From assembly GCF_003258355.1 (NCBI RefSeq), contig NZ_QKPO01000011.1, forward strand, positions 124,001 to 188,000: a stretch of 64,000 bases of DNA. Reading direction: 5' to 3'. Below the pieces are notes generated by a model that saw nothing but the letters and a program-made list of their open reading frames with translations, did no database searches and was not told the origin of the DNA. Positions 52,835 through 61,644 of the stretch are shown in pieces (the first letter of the stretch is position 1; each line of letters begins with the position of its first letter). Origin of the DNA: Confluentibacter sediminis (GTDB lineage: Bacteria > Bacteroidota > Bacteroidia > Flavobacteriales > Flavobacteriaceae). The position numbers and the translations under genes are program-made.

Positions 52835-53905
52835 ATGCAACTGTACAATAAATTAAGTGCTAAAGAAAGAGCCGAATTAATCGATAAAACAGGAAAAAAT
52901 CGATTAACACTTTCTTTTTATCAGTATGCCAAAATAGGCAACCCACAACTTTTTAGAGATCATTTATTTCTTACTTGGAACGCCCTTGATGTTTTGGGGA
53001 GAATTTATGTGGCGTACGAAGGCATTAATGGTCAATTGTCACTTCCGGCAGATAGATTTAATGAGTTTAAAGCTCATTTAGACACCATAGAATTTCTTAA
53101 AGATATCCGTTTAAATATTGCTGTAGAACAACACAATAAATCGTTTTTAAAACTTAAAGTCAAAGTTCGTGACAAAATTGTTGCTGACGGTTTGAATGAT
53201 GATACCTTCGATGTTACTAACAAAGGCGTCCATGTAAATGCTGAAAAATTTAATGAGCTTATTGAAGACGAGAAAACCATTTTGGTCGATATGCGTAATC
53301 ATTACGAAAGCGAAATCGGGCATTTTAAAAATGCCATAACACCTGACGTGGATACGTTTCGGGAATCTTTAGATATTATTGAAGCCGATTTAAAAGACTT
53401 CAAAGAAGACAAAAATTTGGTAATGTATTGCACGGGAGGCATCCGTTGCGAAAAGGCCAGTGCTTACTTTAAACATAAAGGCTTTAAAAATGTATATCAG
53501 TTAGAAGGGGGTATTATAGAATATGCCAGACAAGTAAAAGACCAAAATCTTGAAAATAAGTATTTAGGTCAAAATTTTGTGTTTGATGATAGAAGGGCAG
53601 AGCGCATCAGTGATGATGTTATTGCACAGTGTCATCAATGTGGGGGGGCTTTTGATGTGCATACCAATTGTGCTAATGAAGCCTGTCATCTTCTATTTAT
53701 ACAATGCCCTAAATGCAAAGAAGAAATGGAAAATTGCTGTTCAACAACCTGTATGGAAATAAACAGATTGCCTTACGAAGAGCAAAAAGAGTTAAGAAAA
53801 GGACAAGGCAATAGCAACGATATTTTCAAAAAAGGACGAGCAGATCATTTACCACATAAAAAAGATTTGCGTAATATTTTTGATCATTTTAAAGTTAATA
53901 AATAG
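52835..53905 (+). CDS. trhO: tRNA uridine-34 hydroxylase, oxygen-dependent (rhodanese-type)
   Basis: This 356-residue protein has an N-terminal acylphosphatase-like region (FYQYAKIGNPQLFRDHLFLT, IYVAYEGINGQLSLPADRFN), a rhodanese domain with catalytic Cys199 in YCTGGIRCEKASAYFKHKGF, and a C-terminal Cys-rich tail (CHQCGGAFDVHTNC, CPKCKEEMENCC). The order matches TrhO (YceA), which makes 5-hydroxyuridine at position 34 of tRNAs using O2. It heads an operon with a U32 protein (trhP-like) 6 bases downstream, and a ferredoxin. Confidence 0.92.
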   Translation: MQLYNKLSAKERAELIDKTGKNRLTLSFYQYAKIGNPQLFRDHLFLTWNALDVLGRIYVAYEGINGQLSLPADRFNEFKAHLDTIEFLKDIRLNIAVEQHNKSFLKLKVKVRDKIVADGLNDDTFDVTNKGVHVNAEKFNELIEDEKTILVDMRNHYESEIGHFKNAITPDVDTFRESLDIIEADLKDFKEDKNLVMYCTGGIRCEKASAYFKHKGFKNVYQLEGGIIEYARQVKDQNLENKYLGQNFVFDDRRAERISDDVIAQCHQCGGAFDVHTNCANEACHLLFIQCPKCKEEMENCCSTTCMEINRLPYEEQKELRKGQGNSNDIFKKGRADHLPHKKDLRNIFDHFKVNK

Positions 53906-53911
53906 TCTGTT

Positions 53912-55156
53912 ATGCAACACATTGAATTAATGGCACCCGCAGGAAATTTTGAATCTCTGCAAGCTGCTTTAGATAATGGAGCAGATTCTGTTTATTTTGG
54001 CGTTGAGCAATTAAATATGCGTGCAAGAGCCTCTATAAATTTCACTTTAGAGGATTTATCAGAAATTTCAAAACGATGTCAAGAGAAAAATGTAAGAACG
54101 TATTTAACTTTAAATACCATTATCTATGATCACGATTTATCCATTGTAAAAACCTTAATCAACAAAGCTAAAGATGCTGGAATTACTGCTGTGATTGCCA
54201 TGGATCAAGCGGTTATTATGGCAGCTCGAGAGGTAGGCATGGAAGTGCATATTTCCACTCAAATTAATATTACCAATATTGAGACAGTTAAATTTTATGC
54301 CTTGTTTGCAGATACGATGGTTTTAAGCAGAGAGCTAAGCTTAAGACAGGTAAAAAAGATTACGGAACAAATTGAAAAAGATCAAATCAAAGGTCCTTCT
54401 GGAAAATTGATTGAGATTGAAATTTTTGGTCATGGTGCTTTGTGTATGGCAGTTTCAGGAAAATGTTATATGAGTTTACATGCGTATAATTCTTCAGCAA
54501 ATAGAGGGGCATGCAAGCAAAATTGCCGAAAAAAATATACGGTTATTGAACAGGAAACGGGCTTTGAAATGGAAATTGATAATGAATACATAATGTCTCC
54601 AAAAGATTTATGTACCATCGATATTTTAGACCAGGTGGCTGATGCAGGCATTAAAGTTTTAAAAATAGAGGGTCGTGGCAGGGCTCCAGAATATGTAGCA
54701 AAAGTGATTAAGTGTTACCGAGAAGCGATTGATAGTTTAGCCAATAAAACCTATGAAAAAGTACAGGTGATTTCTTGGATGCAAGAACTTGAAAAAGTGT
54801 ATAATCGAGGGTTTTGGAATGGGTATTATTTAGGACAGAAGCTAGGTGAATGGAGTAATGGTTCTGGGTCACATGCTACTCAAAAGAAAGTGTATATTGG
54901 TAAAGGCACACATTTTTTTCCGAAGCCTCAAATAGGTGAATTTAAAATTGAAGCGTTCGATATTTCTATTGGAGACACTATTTTAATTACGGGAGCAACA
55001 ACAGGAGTTAAAGAAGTGAAGGTAAAAGAAATGATGGTTAACGATCAAAAACTGAGTAAAGGTACCAAAGGTGATTTAGTTACCATTCCATTAGGATTTA
55101 GAATTAGACCTTCTGATAAATTGTATAAAATGGTTGAAAGTAAAGTCGAAGCTTAA
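53912..55156 (+). CDS. trhP: U32-family tRNA hydroxylation protein (TrhP-type)
   Basis: The 414-residue protein begins HIELMAPAGNFESLQAALDN, has YFGVEQLNMRARASINFTLE and EIEIFGHGALCMAVSGKCYM, followed by SANRGACKQNCRKKYTV, whose Cys residues match the Fe-S-binding pattern of U32 proteins. This is the TrhP (YegQ) branch, which makes 5-hydroxyuridine in tRNA by a prephenate-dependent route rather than a protease. Older annotation as peptidase U32 or collagenase should be disregarded. It lies directly after trhO, with the 4Fe-4S ferredoxin gene overlapping its stop by 1 base. Confidence 0.85.
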   Translation: MQHIELMAPAGNFESLQAALDNGADSVYFGVEQLNMRARASINFTLEDLSEISKRCQEKNVRTYLTLNTIIYDHDLSIVKTLINKAKDAGITAVIAMDQAVIMAAREVGMEVHISTQINITNIETVKFYALFADTMVLSRELSLRQVKKITEQIEKDQIKGPSGKLIEIEIFGHGALCMAVSGKCYMSLHAYNSSANRGACKQNCRKKYTVIEQETGFEMEIDNEYIMSPKDLCTIDILDQVADAGIKVLKIEGRGRAPEYVAKVIKCYREAIDSLANKTYEKVQVISWMQELEKVYNRGFWNGYYLGQKLGEWSNGSGSHATQKKVYIGKGTHFFPKPQIGEFKIEAFDISIGDTILITGATTGVKEVKVKEMMVNDQKLSKGTKGDLVTIPLGFRIRPSDKLYKMVESKVEA

Positions 55157-55386
55157 TGGTAGTCATCACATTGCAACGTAATAAATGTATTGGATGTAAC
55201 TATTGTGTTGAGTTGGCACCCAACCAATTCCAAATGTCAAAAAAAGACGGAAAATCTGTACTGCTTCATGCAACAGATAAAAAAGGTTTTTTCACTTTAA
55301 AATCTAACGAAGAGCATATTTTGGAAGATTGTAACCATGCGTCAAAAGCATGTCCTGTAAAAATAATAAGTGTCAAATCTGTTTAA
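55156..55386 (+). CDS. Single-cluster 4Fe-4S ferredoxin
   Basis: This 76-residue protein has one clear cluster motif, CIGCNYCVELAP (CxxCxxC) plus KACPVKIISV, with a middle region lacking a second cluster set. It starts one base within the trhP stop (TAATG), a strong sign of translational coupling. It could supply electrons to the U32 Fe-S protein, or to another partner. That link is inferred from position. Confidence 0.86.
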   Translation: MVVITLQRNKCIGCNYCVELAPNQFQMSKKDGKSVLLHATDKKGFFTLKSNEEHILEDCNHASKACPVKIISVKSV

Positions 55387-55512
55387 AAAGGAGATAATAT
55401 ATTTTATAAACATTAGGCTACTATTTTTACTGTTTTAAAGTAAGCATAATAATCTTATCTTTACATCGAGAAGTTTTTTGAAATTATCTTTCAAAAGTCG
55501 AATCAGATGGTT

Positions 55513-55532
55513 ATTCTCGCAAATGCGGGAAT
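55513..55532. repeat. REP-like palindrome upstream of ricT
   Basis: ATTCTCGC and GCGGGAAT (55513-55520, 55525-55532) form a hairpin around AAAT in the 211-base gap between the ferredoxin and ricT. It resembles the GTCATTCC/GGAATC repeats elsewhere. Confidence 0.6.
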
Positions 55533-55597
55533 CCAAAAAATAATTATGAACCTTCATTCGTAATAATTTAATTATTAACGAATTCAATATATACTAT

Positions 55598-56839
55598 ATG
55601 GCTTGCACAAGTTGCTCAACTAAAGATGGACAGCCAAAAGGCTGCAAAAATAATGGTACTTGTGGTACAGACAGTTGTAATAAGCTAACCGTTTTTGATT
55701 GGTTGGCAAATATGTCGTTACCTAACGGAGAAAAACCATTTAATTGGGTTGAAGTCCGCTTTAAAAATGGAAGAAAAGAATACTATCAAAACACCGAAAA
55801 CTTAACACTAAGCATAGGGGATGTGGTGGCTACACAAGCCGCTTCTGGTCATGATATTGGAATGGTTACTCTTACAGGGGAATTAGTCCGAATTCAAATG
55901 AAACGTAAAAACATCTCAGAAACTCCTGAAGAAATTCTTAAAATTTACCGCAAAGCAAGTCAAAAAGATATAGATATTTGGTCTGAGGCACGTGACAAAG
56001 AAGAACCCATGAAGGTAAAAGCACGCCAGTTTGCCATAGACCTAAAGCTAGAAATGAAAATTTCTGATATTGAATTTCAAGGCGATGCCAGTAAAGCCAC
56101 TTTTTATTATACAGCAGAAGAACGTGTTGATTTTCGGGAGCTTATTAAAGTTTTTGCCCGTGAATTTAGAACACGAATAGAAATGAAACAAGTTGGTTTT
56201 CGTCAAGAGGCATCCAGACTAGGGGGTATTGGGTCTTGTGGTCGTGAATTATGTTGCTCTACGTGGTTAACAGATTTTCGCTCGGTAAGTACTTCAGCGG
56301 CAAGATATCAGCAGCTGTCATTAAACCCACAAAAACTAGCAGGGCAATGCGGCAAATTAAAATGCTGTTTAAATTATGAGCTAGATTCTTATCTTGATGC
56401 CCTAAAAGCATTTCCAAAAACAGAAATTAAACTTAAAACAGAAAAGGGAACGGCTGTTTGCCAAAAAACAGATATTTTTAAAGGGCATATGTGGTATGCT
56501 TACGAAGGGGAGTGGATGAATTGGCATAAGATAACAACCGTTCAAGCGAACGAAATTATAGCCTTAAATAAGAAAAACCAACCAGTAGCAAGTTTAGAAG
56601 AATATGCTTCAGAACTTATGGAAGATACTAAATCTGAATTTGAAAACGTTGTAGGGCAAGATAGTTTAACACGCTTTGATAGTCCAAAACCCAATAACAA
56701 ACGTAAAAACAATAAAAGAAAAAGGAATCCAAAAGGCGTTCTTCAAGAAAGTGCACCGCAAGAGGGTAATAAGAATAATAAAAGAAAAAAGAATAACAGA
56801 AAACCTAAATCTCCAGGCAATAAAAATGTTCAGAAGTAA
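55598..56839 (+). CDS. ricT: PSP1/RicT-family regulatory protein
   Basis: The 413-residue protein has a Cys-rich N-terminus (ACTSCSTKDGQPKGCKNNGT), the PSP1 core (YYTAEERVDFRELIKVFARE, QVGFRQEASRLGGIGSCGRE, LCCSTWLTDF, GQCGKLKCCLNYELDSY), and a basic lysine/asparagine-rich tail. RicT proteins bind [4Fe-4S] clusters and in Bacillus regulate RNase Y with RicA and RicF. Flavobacterial copies have an extra C-terminal tail, as here. Its end overlaps the gldH start by 14 bases. Confidence 0.88.
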   Translation: MACTSCSTKDGQPKGCKNNGTCGTDSCNKLTVFDWLANMSLPNGEKPFNWVEVRFKNGRKEYYQNTENLTLSIGDVVATQAASGHDIGMVTLTGELVRIQMKRKNISETPEEILKIYRKASQKDIDIWSEARDKEEPMKVKARQFAIDLKLEMKISDIEFQGDASKATFYYTAEERVDFRELIKVFAREFRTRIEMKQVGFRQEASRLGGIGSCGRELCCSTWLTDFRSVSTSAARYQQLSLNPQKLAGQCGKLKCCLNYELDSYLDALKAFPKTEIKLKTEKGTAVCQKTDIFKGHMWYAYEGEWMNWHKITTVQANEIIALNKKNQPVASLEEYASELMEDTKSEFENVVGQDSLTRFDSPKPNNKRKNNKRKRNPKGVLQESAPQEGNKNNKRKKNNRKPKSPGNKNVQK

Positions 56840-57320
56840 TATTATTTTATCTGTTTTATTTTTTTCTTTTATATGTGTCTCTTGTGACTCTAATCGTGTT
56901 TATGACGAGTACAAATCGGTTCCAAATGCATGGAACAAAGATTCTATAATAAATTTTAAAATTAACCCTCCAGATTCGATAAACCGGTATAACTTGTTTG
57001 TTAATTTAAGGAACACAAACGAGTATAAATACAACAATTTGTTTTTAATAGTAGAAATGGTATTTCCTCACGGGAAAACAATAAAAGACACTCTTGAATA
57101 TAAAATGGCAGACCCAACGGGAAAACTATTAGGAACCGGTTTAACAGATGTAAAAGAAAATAAACTTTGGTATAAAGAAGGGGTTGTTTTTAAAGAAGAA
57201 GGGATGTATTCTGTCAATATTCAACATGCCATGAGGGAAAATGGAAAAGTTAACGGCGTTGTAGATTTAGAAGGTATCACAGATGTTGGGTTTAGAATAG
57301 AAAAAATAAATAATAATTAA
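56826..57320 (+). CDS. gldH: Gliding motility lipoprotein GldH
   Basis: From the ATG at 56826 the protein has 164 residues: lipoprotein signal FRSNIILSVLFFSFICVSCD (Cys near residue 19-20), then RVYDEYKSVPNAWNKDSIIN, FVNLRNTNEYKYNNLFLIVE and ENGKVNGVVDLEGITDVGFR. These match GldH, needed for gliding in Flavobacterium. The ATG lies within the last 14 bases of ricT, so its translation is coupled. A longer upstream reading (to 56676) lies inside the ricT lysine-rich tail in another frame and is rejected. Confidence 0.9.
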   Translation: MFRSNIILSVLFFSFICVSCDSNRVYDEYKSVPNAWNKDSIINFKINPPDSINRYNLFVNLRNTNEYKYNNLFLIVEMVFPHGKTIKDTLEYKMADPTGKLLGTGLTDVKENKLWYKEGVVFKEEGMYSVNIQHAMRENGKVNGVVDLEGITDVGFRIEKINNN

Positions 57321-57383
57321 ATGTCACATCGAGTGATTCCGGTTTCAATAGGAATTATTGATGGTATTATATAACTTAAGTAC

Positions 57384-59708
57384 ATGGCAAAGAGTAATAA
57401 AGCAACAGAAAATCAAGATTTTTCAAAATACATTCGTTGGTTTTGGTGGACATTTACCGGAGGTATCTTGTTCATCGTTTTAATTTTTTTATTGATAGGC
57501 TTATTTGCTGAAATGCCAGATCATACAGTTTTAGAAAATCCGAAAACAAATTTGGCAACTGAAATTATTTCTTCAGATGGAAAGACACTAGGTAAATTTT
57601 ATTTTAATGATAATAGAACACCTGTAAGCTATGAAGATTTACCACAAAATTTAGTGGATGCATTAATAGCAACAGAAGATGCCCGTTTTCATAGTCATTC
57701 TGGTATTGATGCTATTGGGACTCTTCGAGCTGTAGTTAAATTAGGTAGCGGCGGTGGAGCAAGTACGATCTCCCAACAATTAGCTAAGCAATTGTTTCAT
57801 GGAGAAGGATCAAAAAACATCATCGAGAGGATGCTACAAAAAGTTAAAGAATGGATTATTGCTATACGTTTAGAGAGACAATATACCAAAGAAGAAATTA
57901 TCGCACAATATTTTAATATTTACGATTTTGGAAATAATGCAGATGGTATTAGAAGTGCTGCCAGTATTTATTTTGGTAAAGAGCCTAAAGAATTGGATTT
58001 AAAGGAATCAGCTATGTTGGTAGGCATGTTTAAAAACTCATCACTTTATGATCCAAGACGAAATCCTGTTGGTGTTAAAAACAGAAGAGATGTGGTGTTG
58101 AGACAAATGGAGAAGTATGATTTTATAAATGAAAGAGTTAAAGATTCACTTCAAAAAACCGAACTAGATTTAAATTATTCGCCCCAATCTCATAGAGATG
58201 GTATGGCTACCTATTTTAGAGCTTATTTGGATACATTTATGAGAGATTGGATTAAAAACAATCTAAAGCCAGATGGTACAAAATATAGTTTGTATAATGA
58301 TGGCTTAAAAATCTATACAACCATAGACTCCAGAATGCAAAAATATGCTGAAGCAGCAGTTGAGCAACATATGTCTAAGTTACAAGAAGCATTTTTTAAA
58401 CAAAACACACCTACTAAGAACCCCACTGCGCCATTTTTAGATTTAAAGAAAGAAGAAATTGACGCCTTGCTTTTACGTGCCATGAAGCAATCTGAACGAT
58501 GGAGAAAGATGAAATATGATTTAGATAAATCTGATAAAGAAATACAAGAATCATTCAATAAACCAACACAAATGTCAATTTTTGCATGGAAAGATGGTAA
58601 AGCCACAGAAATTGATACCATGATGAGGCCTTTAGATTCCATTCGTTATTACAAATCATTTTTGCGTACTGGTATGATGTCTATGGATCCTCAAACAGGA
58701 CATGTTAAAGCCTGGGTTGGAGGTATGAATTACAGGCACTTTCAATATGATATGGTCAAACAAGGTAAAAGGCAAGTAGGTTCTACATTTAAGCCTTTTG
58801 TTTATTCTGCTGCCATAGATCAATTGCATGTGTCACCATGTGATGTTTATCCTGACACCCCTTTTTGTATTGAAAAAGGAAAATATGGCAATGTGGAAGA
58901 TTGGTGTCCACAAAATTCAGGAGGAAAAAATGATTATGGAGGCACCAGAACTTTAAAAAATGCCTTGGCAAACTCAGTTAATACCATTACAGCTAGATTA
59001 ATGGACAAAGTGGGGCCACAACCTGTGATTGATATGGTTAAAAAATTGGGAGTAGAATCAGATATTCCTGCTGTGCCGTCCATAGCACTGGGTGTTGCAG
59101 AATTAAGTATTTATGAAATGGTTGGTGCTTATGCTGCCTTTGCTAATAAAGGCGTTTATACAAAACCGGTCATGGTTACTAGTATTGAAGATAAAAATGG
59201 AACTATTTTATATCAATTCAAGCCCGAAACAAGAGATGTATTAAGTGATGAAACCGCCTATGTTACTGTTAAACTTTTAGAAGGTGTTGTTGAATCTGGT
59301 TCTGGAGCCAGGTTAAGAAGAACAGGTGCTCCAAATCAGTTTTATAAGGACGTTATCACAGGTTATCCATATGGATTTACAAATCCCATTGCAGGTAAAA
59401 CAGGAACTACACAAAACCAAAGTGATGGTTGGTTTATGGGTATGGTACCGAATTTAGTAACGGGTGTTTGGGTTGGAGGAGAAGAAAGATCTGTACATTT
59501 TAGGACGATAGACTATGGTCAAGGGGCAGCTATGGCATTACCTATTTGGGGCGTTTATATGAAGAGCTGTTATGCAGATAAAGATTTAAATGTATCAAAA
59601 GAAGAGTTTGAAGCCCCTGCTAATTTATCAATAAATGTAGATTGTTCTAATACCACAAAAGTCAATTCTAATGGAACCACTACAATGCCAGATGATTTAA
59701 GTTTTTAA
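57384..59708 (+). CDS. Penicillin-binding protein 1A (bifunctional transglycosylase-transpeptidase)
   Basis: The 774-residue protein has one N-terminal membrane anchor (YIRWFWWTFTGGILFIVLIF), the glycosyltransferase domain with the catalytic Glu98 in ATEDARFHSHSGID and STISQQLAKQLFHG, and the transpeptidase domain with S467TFK, a SVN motif and K672TGT. It polymerises and crosslinks peptidoglycan in the periplasm. It is 63 bases after gldH on the same strand and is followed by a terminator. Confidence 0.95.
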   Translation: MAKSNKATENQDFSKYIRWFWWTFTGGILFIVLIFLLIGLFAEMPDHTVLENPKTNLATEIISSDGKTLGKFYFNDNRTPVSYEDLPQNLVDALIATEDARFHSHSGIDAIGTLRAVVKLGSGGGASTISQQLAKQLFHGEGSKNIIERMLQKVKEWIIAIRLERQYTKEEIIAQYFNIYDFGNNADGIRSAASIYFGKEPKELDLKESAMLVGMFKNSSLYDPRRNPVGVKNRRDVVLRQMEKYDFINERVKDSLQKTELDLNYSPQSHRDGMATYFRAYLDTFMRDWIKNNLKPDGTKYSLYNDGLKIYTTIDSRMQKYAEAAVEQHMSKLQEAFFKQNTPTKNPTAPFLDLKKEEIDALLLRAMKQSERWRKMKYDLDKSDKEIQESFNKPTQMSIFAWKDGKATEIDTMMRPLDSIRYYKSFLRTGMMSMDPQTGHVKAWVGGMNYRHFQYDMVKQGKRQVGSTFKPFVYSAAIDQLHVSPCDVYPDTPFCIEKGKYGNVEDWCPQNSGGKNDYGGTRTLKNALANSVNTITARLMDKVGPQPVIDMVKKLGVESDIPAVPSIALGVAELSIYEMVGAYAAFANKGVYTKPVMVTSIEDKNGTILYQFKPETRDVLSDETAYVTVKLLEGVVESGSGARLRRTGAPNQFYKDVITGYPYGFTNPIAGKTGTTQNQSDGWFMGMVPNLVTGVWVGGEERSVHFRTIDYGQGAAMALPIWGVYMKSCYADKDLNVSKEEFEAPANLSINVDCSNTTKVNSNGTTTMPDDLSF

Positions 59709-59743
59709 GGGATTTATCATATTTAAAAATTTTATAAATTATA

Positions 59744-59769
59744 AGCCATTCATTTTGAGTGGCTTTTTT
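59744..59769 (+). terminator. Terminator after PBP1A
   Basis: AGCCATT and AGTGGCT (59744-59750, 59758-59764, one G-U pair) form a stem with loop CATTTTG, followed by TTTTT. It lies 35 bases after the PBP1A stop. Confidence 0.75.
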
Positions 59770-59898
59770 GATTTGTGCATGTTTAAATTTATTTCTTTTT
59801 CAATGGTAAGATGGAGTATCCCTTTTAAACATTTTAATGGGTTTGTCAAATTTGTTAGTGGACATTTTGTATTTTTAAAGAACAAAATATAATTGTTA

Positions 59899-60600
59899 AT
59901 GATAAATAAGGAAGTTTCCAATGTGCAAAAAGCACTTTTTGGTATCACTGATCATATGACTTTAATGCTGGGAGGATTTGGTCTTTCTGGCATTCCAGAA
60001 AATGCTATTTCAGAGTTAGTCAGGCTAGGGGTTAAAAACTTAACCTGTATATCCAATAATGCCGGTGTAGACGATTTTGGACTAGGCTTGTTGCTTCAAA
60101 AGAAACAAATAAAAAAAATGATTTCTTCTTATGTTGGTGAAAATGATGAGTTTGAACGCCAAATGCTTTCTGGAGAATTAGAAGTAGAATTGATTCCGCA
60201 AGGGACTCTGGCAGAACGATGCAAGGCGGCACAGGGAGGTTTCCCAGCATTTTATACGCCAGCGGGGTATGGCACCGAAGTAGCCGAAGGGAAAGAAACT
60301 AGAGAATTTGAAGGTAAAATGTATGTTTTAGAACATGCCTTTAAATCAGATTTTTCCTTTGTAAAAGCTTGGAAAGGTGATGTTGCAGGTAATCTAATCT
60401 TTAAAGGAACTTCAAGAAATTTTAATCCTTGTATGTGTGGTGCATCTAAAATTACAGTAGCAGAAGTTGAAGAATTAGTGCCTGCGGGTACATTAGACCC
60501 CAACCAAATTCATATTCCTGGAATTTTTGTCCAGCGTATTTTTCAAGGCACACATTATGAAAAACGAATTGAACAACGTACTGTCAGACAAAAAGTTTAA
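59899..60600 (+). CDS. scoA: 3-oxoacid CoA-transferase subunit A
   Basis: From the ATG at 59899 the protein is 233 residues: [20 protein letters not shown], the glycine-rich CoA-binding loop [35 protein letters not shown] and ending [17 protein letters not shown]. An upstream TTG at 59893 is less likely. It pairs with subunit B to transfer CoA from succinyl-CoA to acetoacetate. About 92 bases separate the two genes. Confidence 0.92.
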   Translation: MINKEVSNVQKALFGITDHMTLMLGGFGLSGIPENAISELVRLGVKNLTCISNNAGVDDFGLGLLLQKKQIKKMISSYVGENDEFERQMLSGELEVELIPQGTLAERCKAAQGGFPAFYTPAGYGTEVAEGKETREFEGKMYVLEHAFKSDFSFVKAWKGDVAGNLIFKGTSRNFNPCMCGASKITVAEVEELVPAGTLDPNQIHIPGIFVQRIFQGTHYEKRIEQRTVRQKV

Positions 60601-60692
60601 AGTTATGAGTATTTAAAGTGCCTTAAATTGGCGTAATAAAACGAACATCACTTTAGACACTTATAACTTTAGGCAATCATAACTAAAAAAAA

Positions 60693-61346
60693 ATGTTAGA
60701 TAAAATTGGAATAGCGAAACGTTTAGCAAAAGAGCTTAAAGATGGCTACTACGTAAATTTAGGTATAGGTATCCCTACTTTAGTGGCTAATTATGTTCCT
60801 GAAGGCATTGCGGTTGAATTTCAAAGTGAAAATGGGGTATTAGGTATGGGGCCATTTCCTTTCGAAGGCGAAGAAGATGCCGATGTAATTAATGCAGGAA
60901 AACAAACCATAACAACATTGGCTGGTGCCAGTTTTTTTGATTCAGCTTTAAGTTTTTCCATGATTAGAGGTAAACATGTTCATCTGACTATTTTAGGAGC
61001 CATGGAAGTGGCTGAAAACGGCGATATAGCCAATTGGAAAATACCGGGCAAGATGGTTAAAGGCATGGGGGGCGCCATGGATTTAGTTGCTAGTGCAGAA
61101 AATATCATCGTTGCTATGATGCATACCAATAAAAATGGAGAGTCTAAATTATTAAAACGATGCACATTGCCACTTACTGGTGTTGGCTGCATAAAAAAGA
61201 TAGTCACTAATCTTGCTGTATTAGAGGTCACAAGTAATGGGTTTAAACTTCTAGAAAAAGCTCCAGGAGTGTCTGTTGATGATATAAAAAAGGCTACTGA
61301 AGGTACATTATTAGTTGAAGGGGATATTCCCGAAATTGTCTTTTGA
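60693..61346 (+). CDS. scoB: 3-oxoacid CoA-transferase subunit B
   Basis: The 217-residue protein has KIGIAKRLAKELKDGYYVNL, GIGIPTLVANYVPEG, the catalytic Glu46 in VEFQSENGVLGMGPF, and GKHVHLTILGAMEVAENGDI. It forms the active heterodimer or heterotetramer with subunit A. Gene order A then B is the usual one. It is followed by a strong terminator. Confidence 0.94.
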   Translation: MLDKIGIAKRLAKELKDGYYVNLGIGIPTLVANYVPEGIAVEFQSENGVLGMGPFPFEGEEDADVINAGKQTITTLAGASFFDSALSFSMIRGKHVHLTILGAMEVAENGDIANWKIPGKMVKGMGGAMDLVASAENIIVAMMHTNKNGESKLLKRCTLPLTGVGCIKKIVTNLAVLEVTSNGFKLLEKAPGVSVDDIKKATEGTLLVEGDIPEIVF

Positions 61347-61366
61347 AATTTAAATAAAACCAGCTT

Positions 61367-61413
61367 AAATCGATGAAATGTTTATCTAAAATGTATTTCA
61401 TCGATTTTTTTTG
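61367..61413 (+). terminator. Terminator of the CoA-transferase operon
   Basis: AAATCGATGAAAT and ATTTCATCGATTT form a perfect 13-bp stem (61367-61379, 61395-61407) with a 15-base loop, followed by TTTTTTG. Confidence 0.92.
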
Positions 61414-61515
61414 TTTTTAAACAGGTTTTTTAAAATAATTGTTACATATTAGCAATCCTCAAACGAACCAGAGATTAATCATAGATGTCCCAAAATCTAT
61501 TAAAACTTAACAATT

Positions 61516-61644
61516 ATGAATTACGCAGCAAATCTACCAGAACTACCTACAAATGAAGACAGCAAATTCAAGGAAACGTTAAGAGAGAATTTGCGTTTTG
61601 TTAAAAGCCTACTTTACATCACAAAAAAAATATTCATGCTATAA
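61516..61644 (+). CDS. Possible small protein of 42 residues
   Basis: A free-standing ATG frame begins MNYAANLPELPTNEDSKFKE and continues TLRENLRFVKSLLYITKKI to a TAA. It has an acidic N-terminal half and a basic, partly hydrophobic end. No neighbouring gene extends over it except the last 6 bases of the converging ABC ATPase gene. I do not recognise it. It might be a genuine small protein because it starts well and occupies nearly all the gap, but coding evidence from this one sequence is thin. Confidence 0.45.
   Translation: MNYAANLPELPTNEDSKFKETLRENLRFVKSLLYITKKIFML

Noticed and set aside
53912-55156. Peptidase or collagenase activity for the U32 protein
   Set aside because: The Cys pattern (CMAVSGKC, ACKQNC) and position next to trhO point to the tRNA-hydroxylation branch of the U32 family.
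56676-56825. Upstream part of the gldH frame
   Set aside because: It is an out-of-frame reading of the ricT lysine/asparagine tail. The lipoprotein signal starts at 56826.
59739-59948. Minus-strand 69-codon frame beside scoA
   Set aside because: It covers the PBP1A terminator and the scoA promoter and start, with no recognisable domain; it is probably a chance frame.
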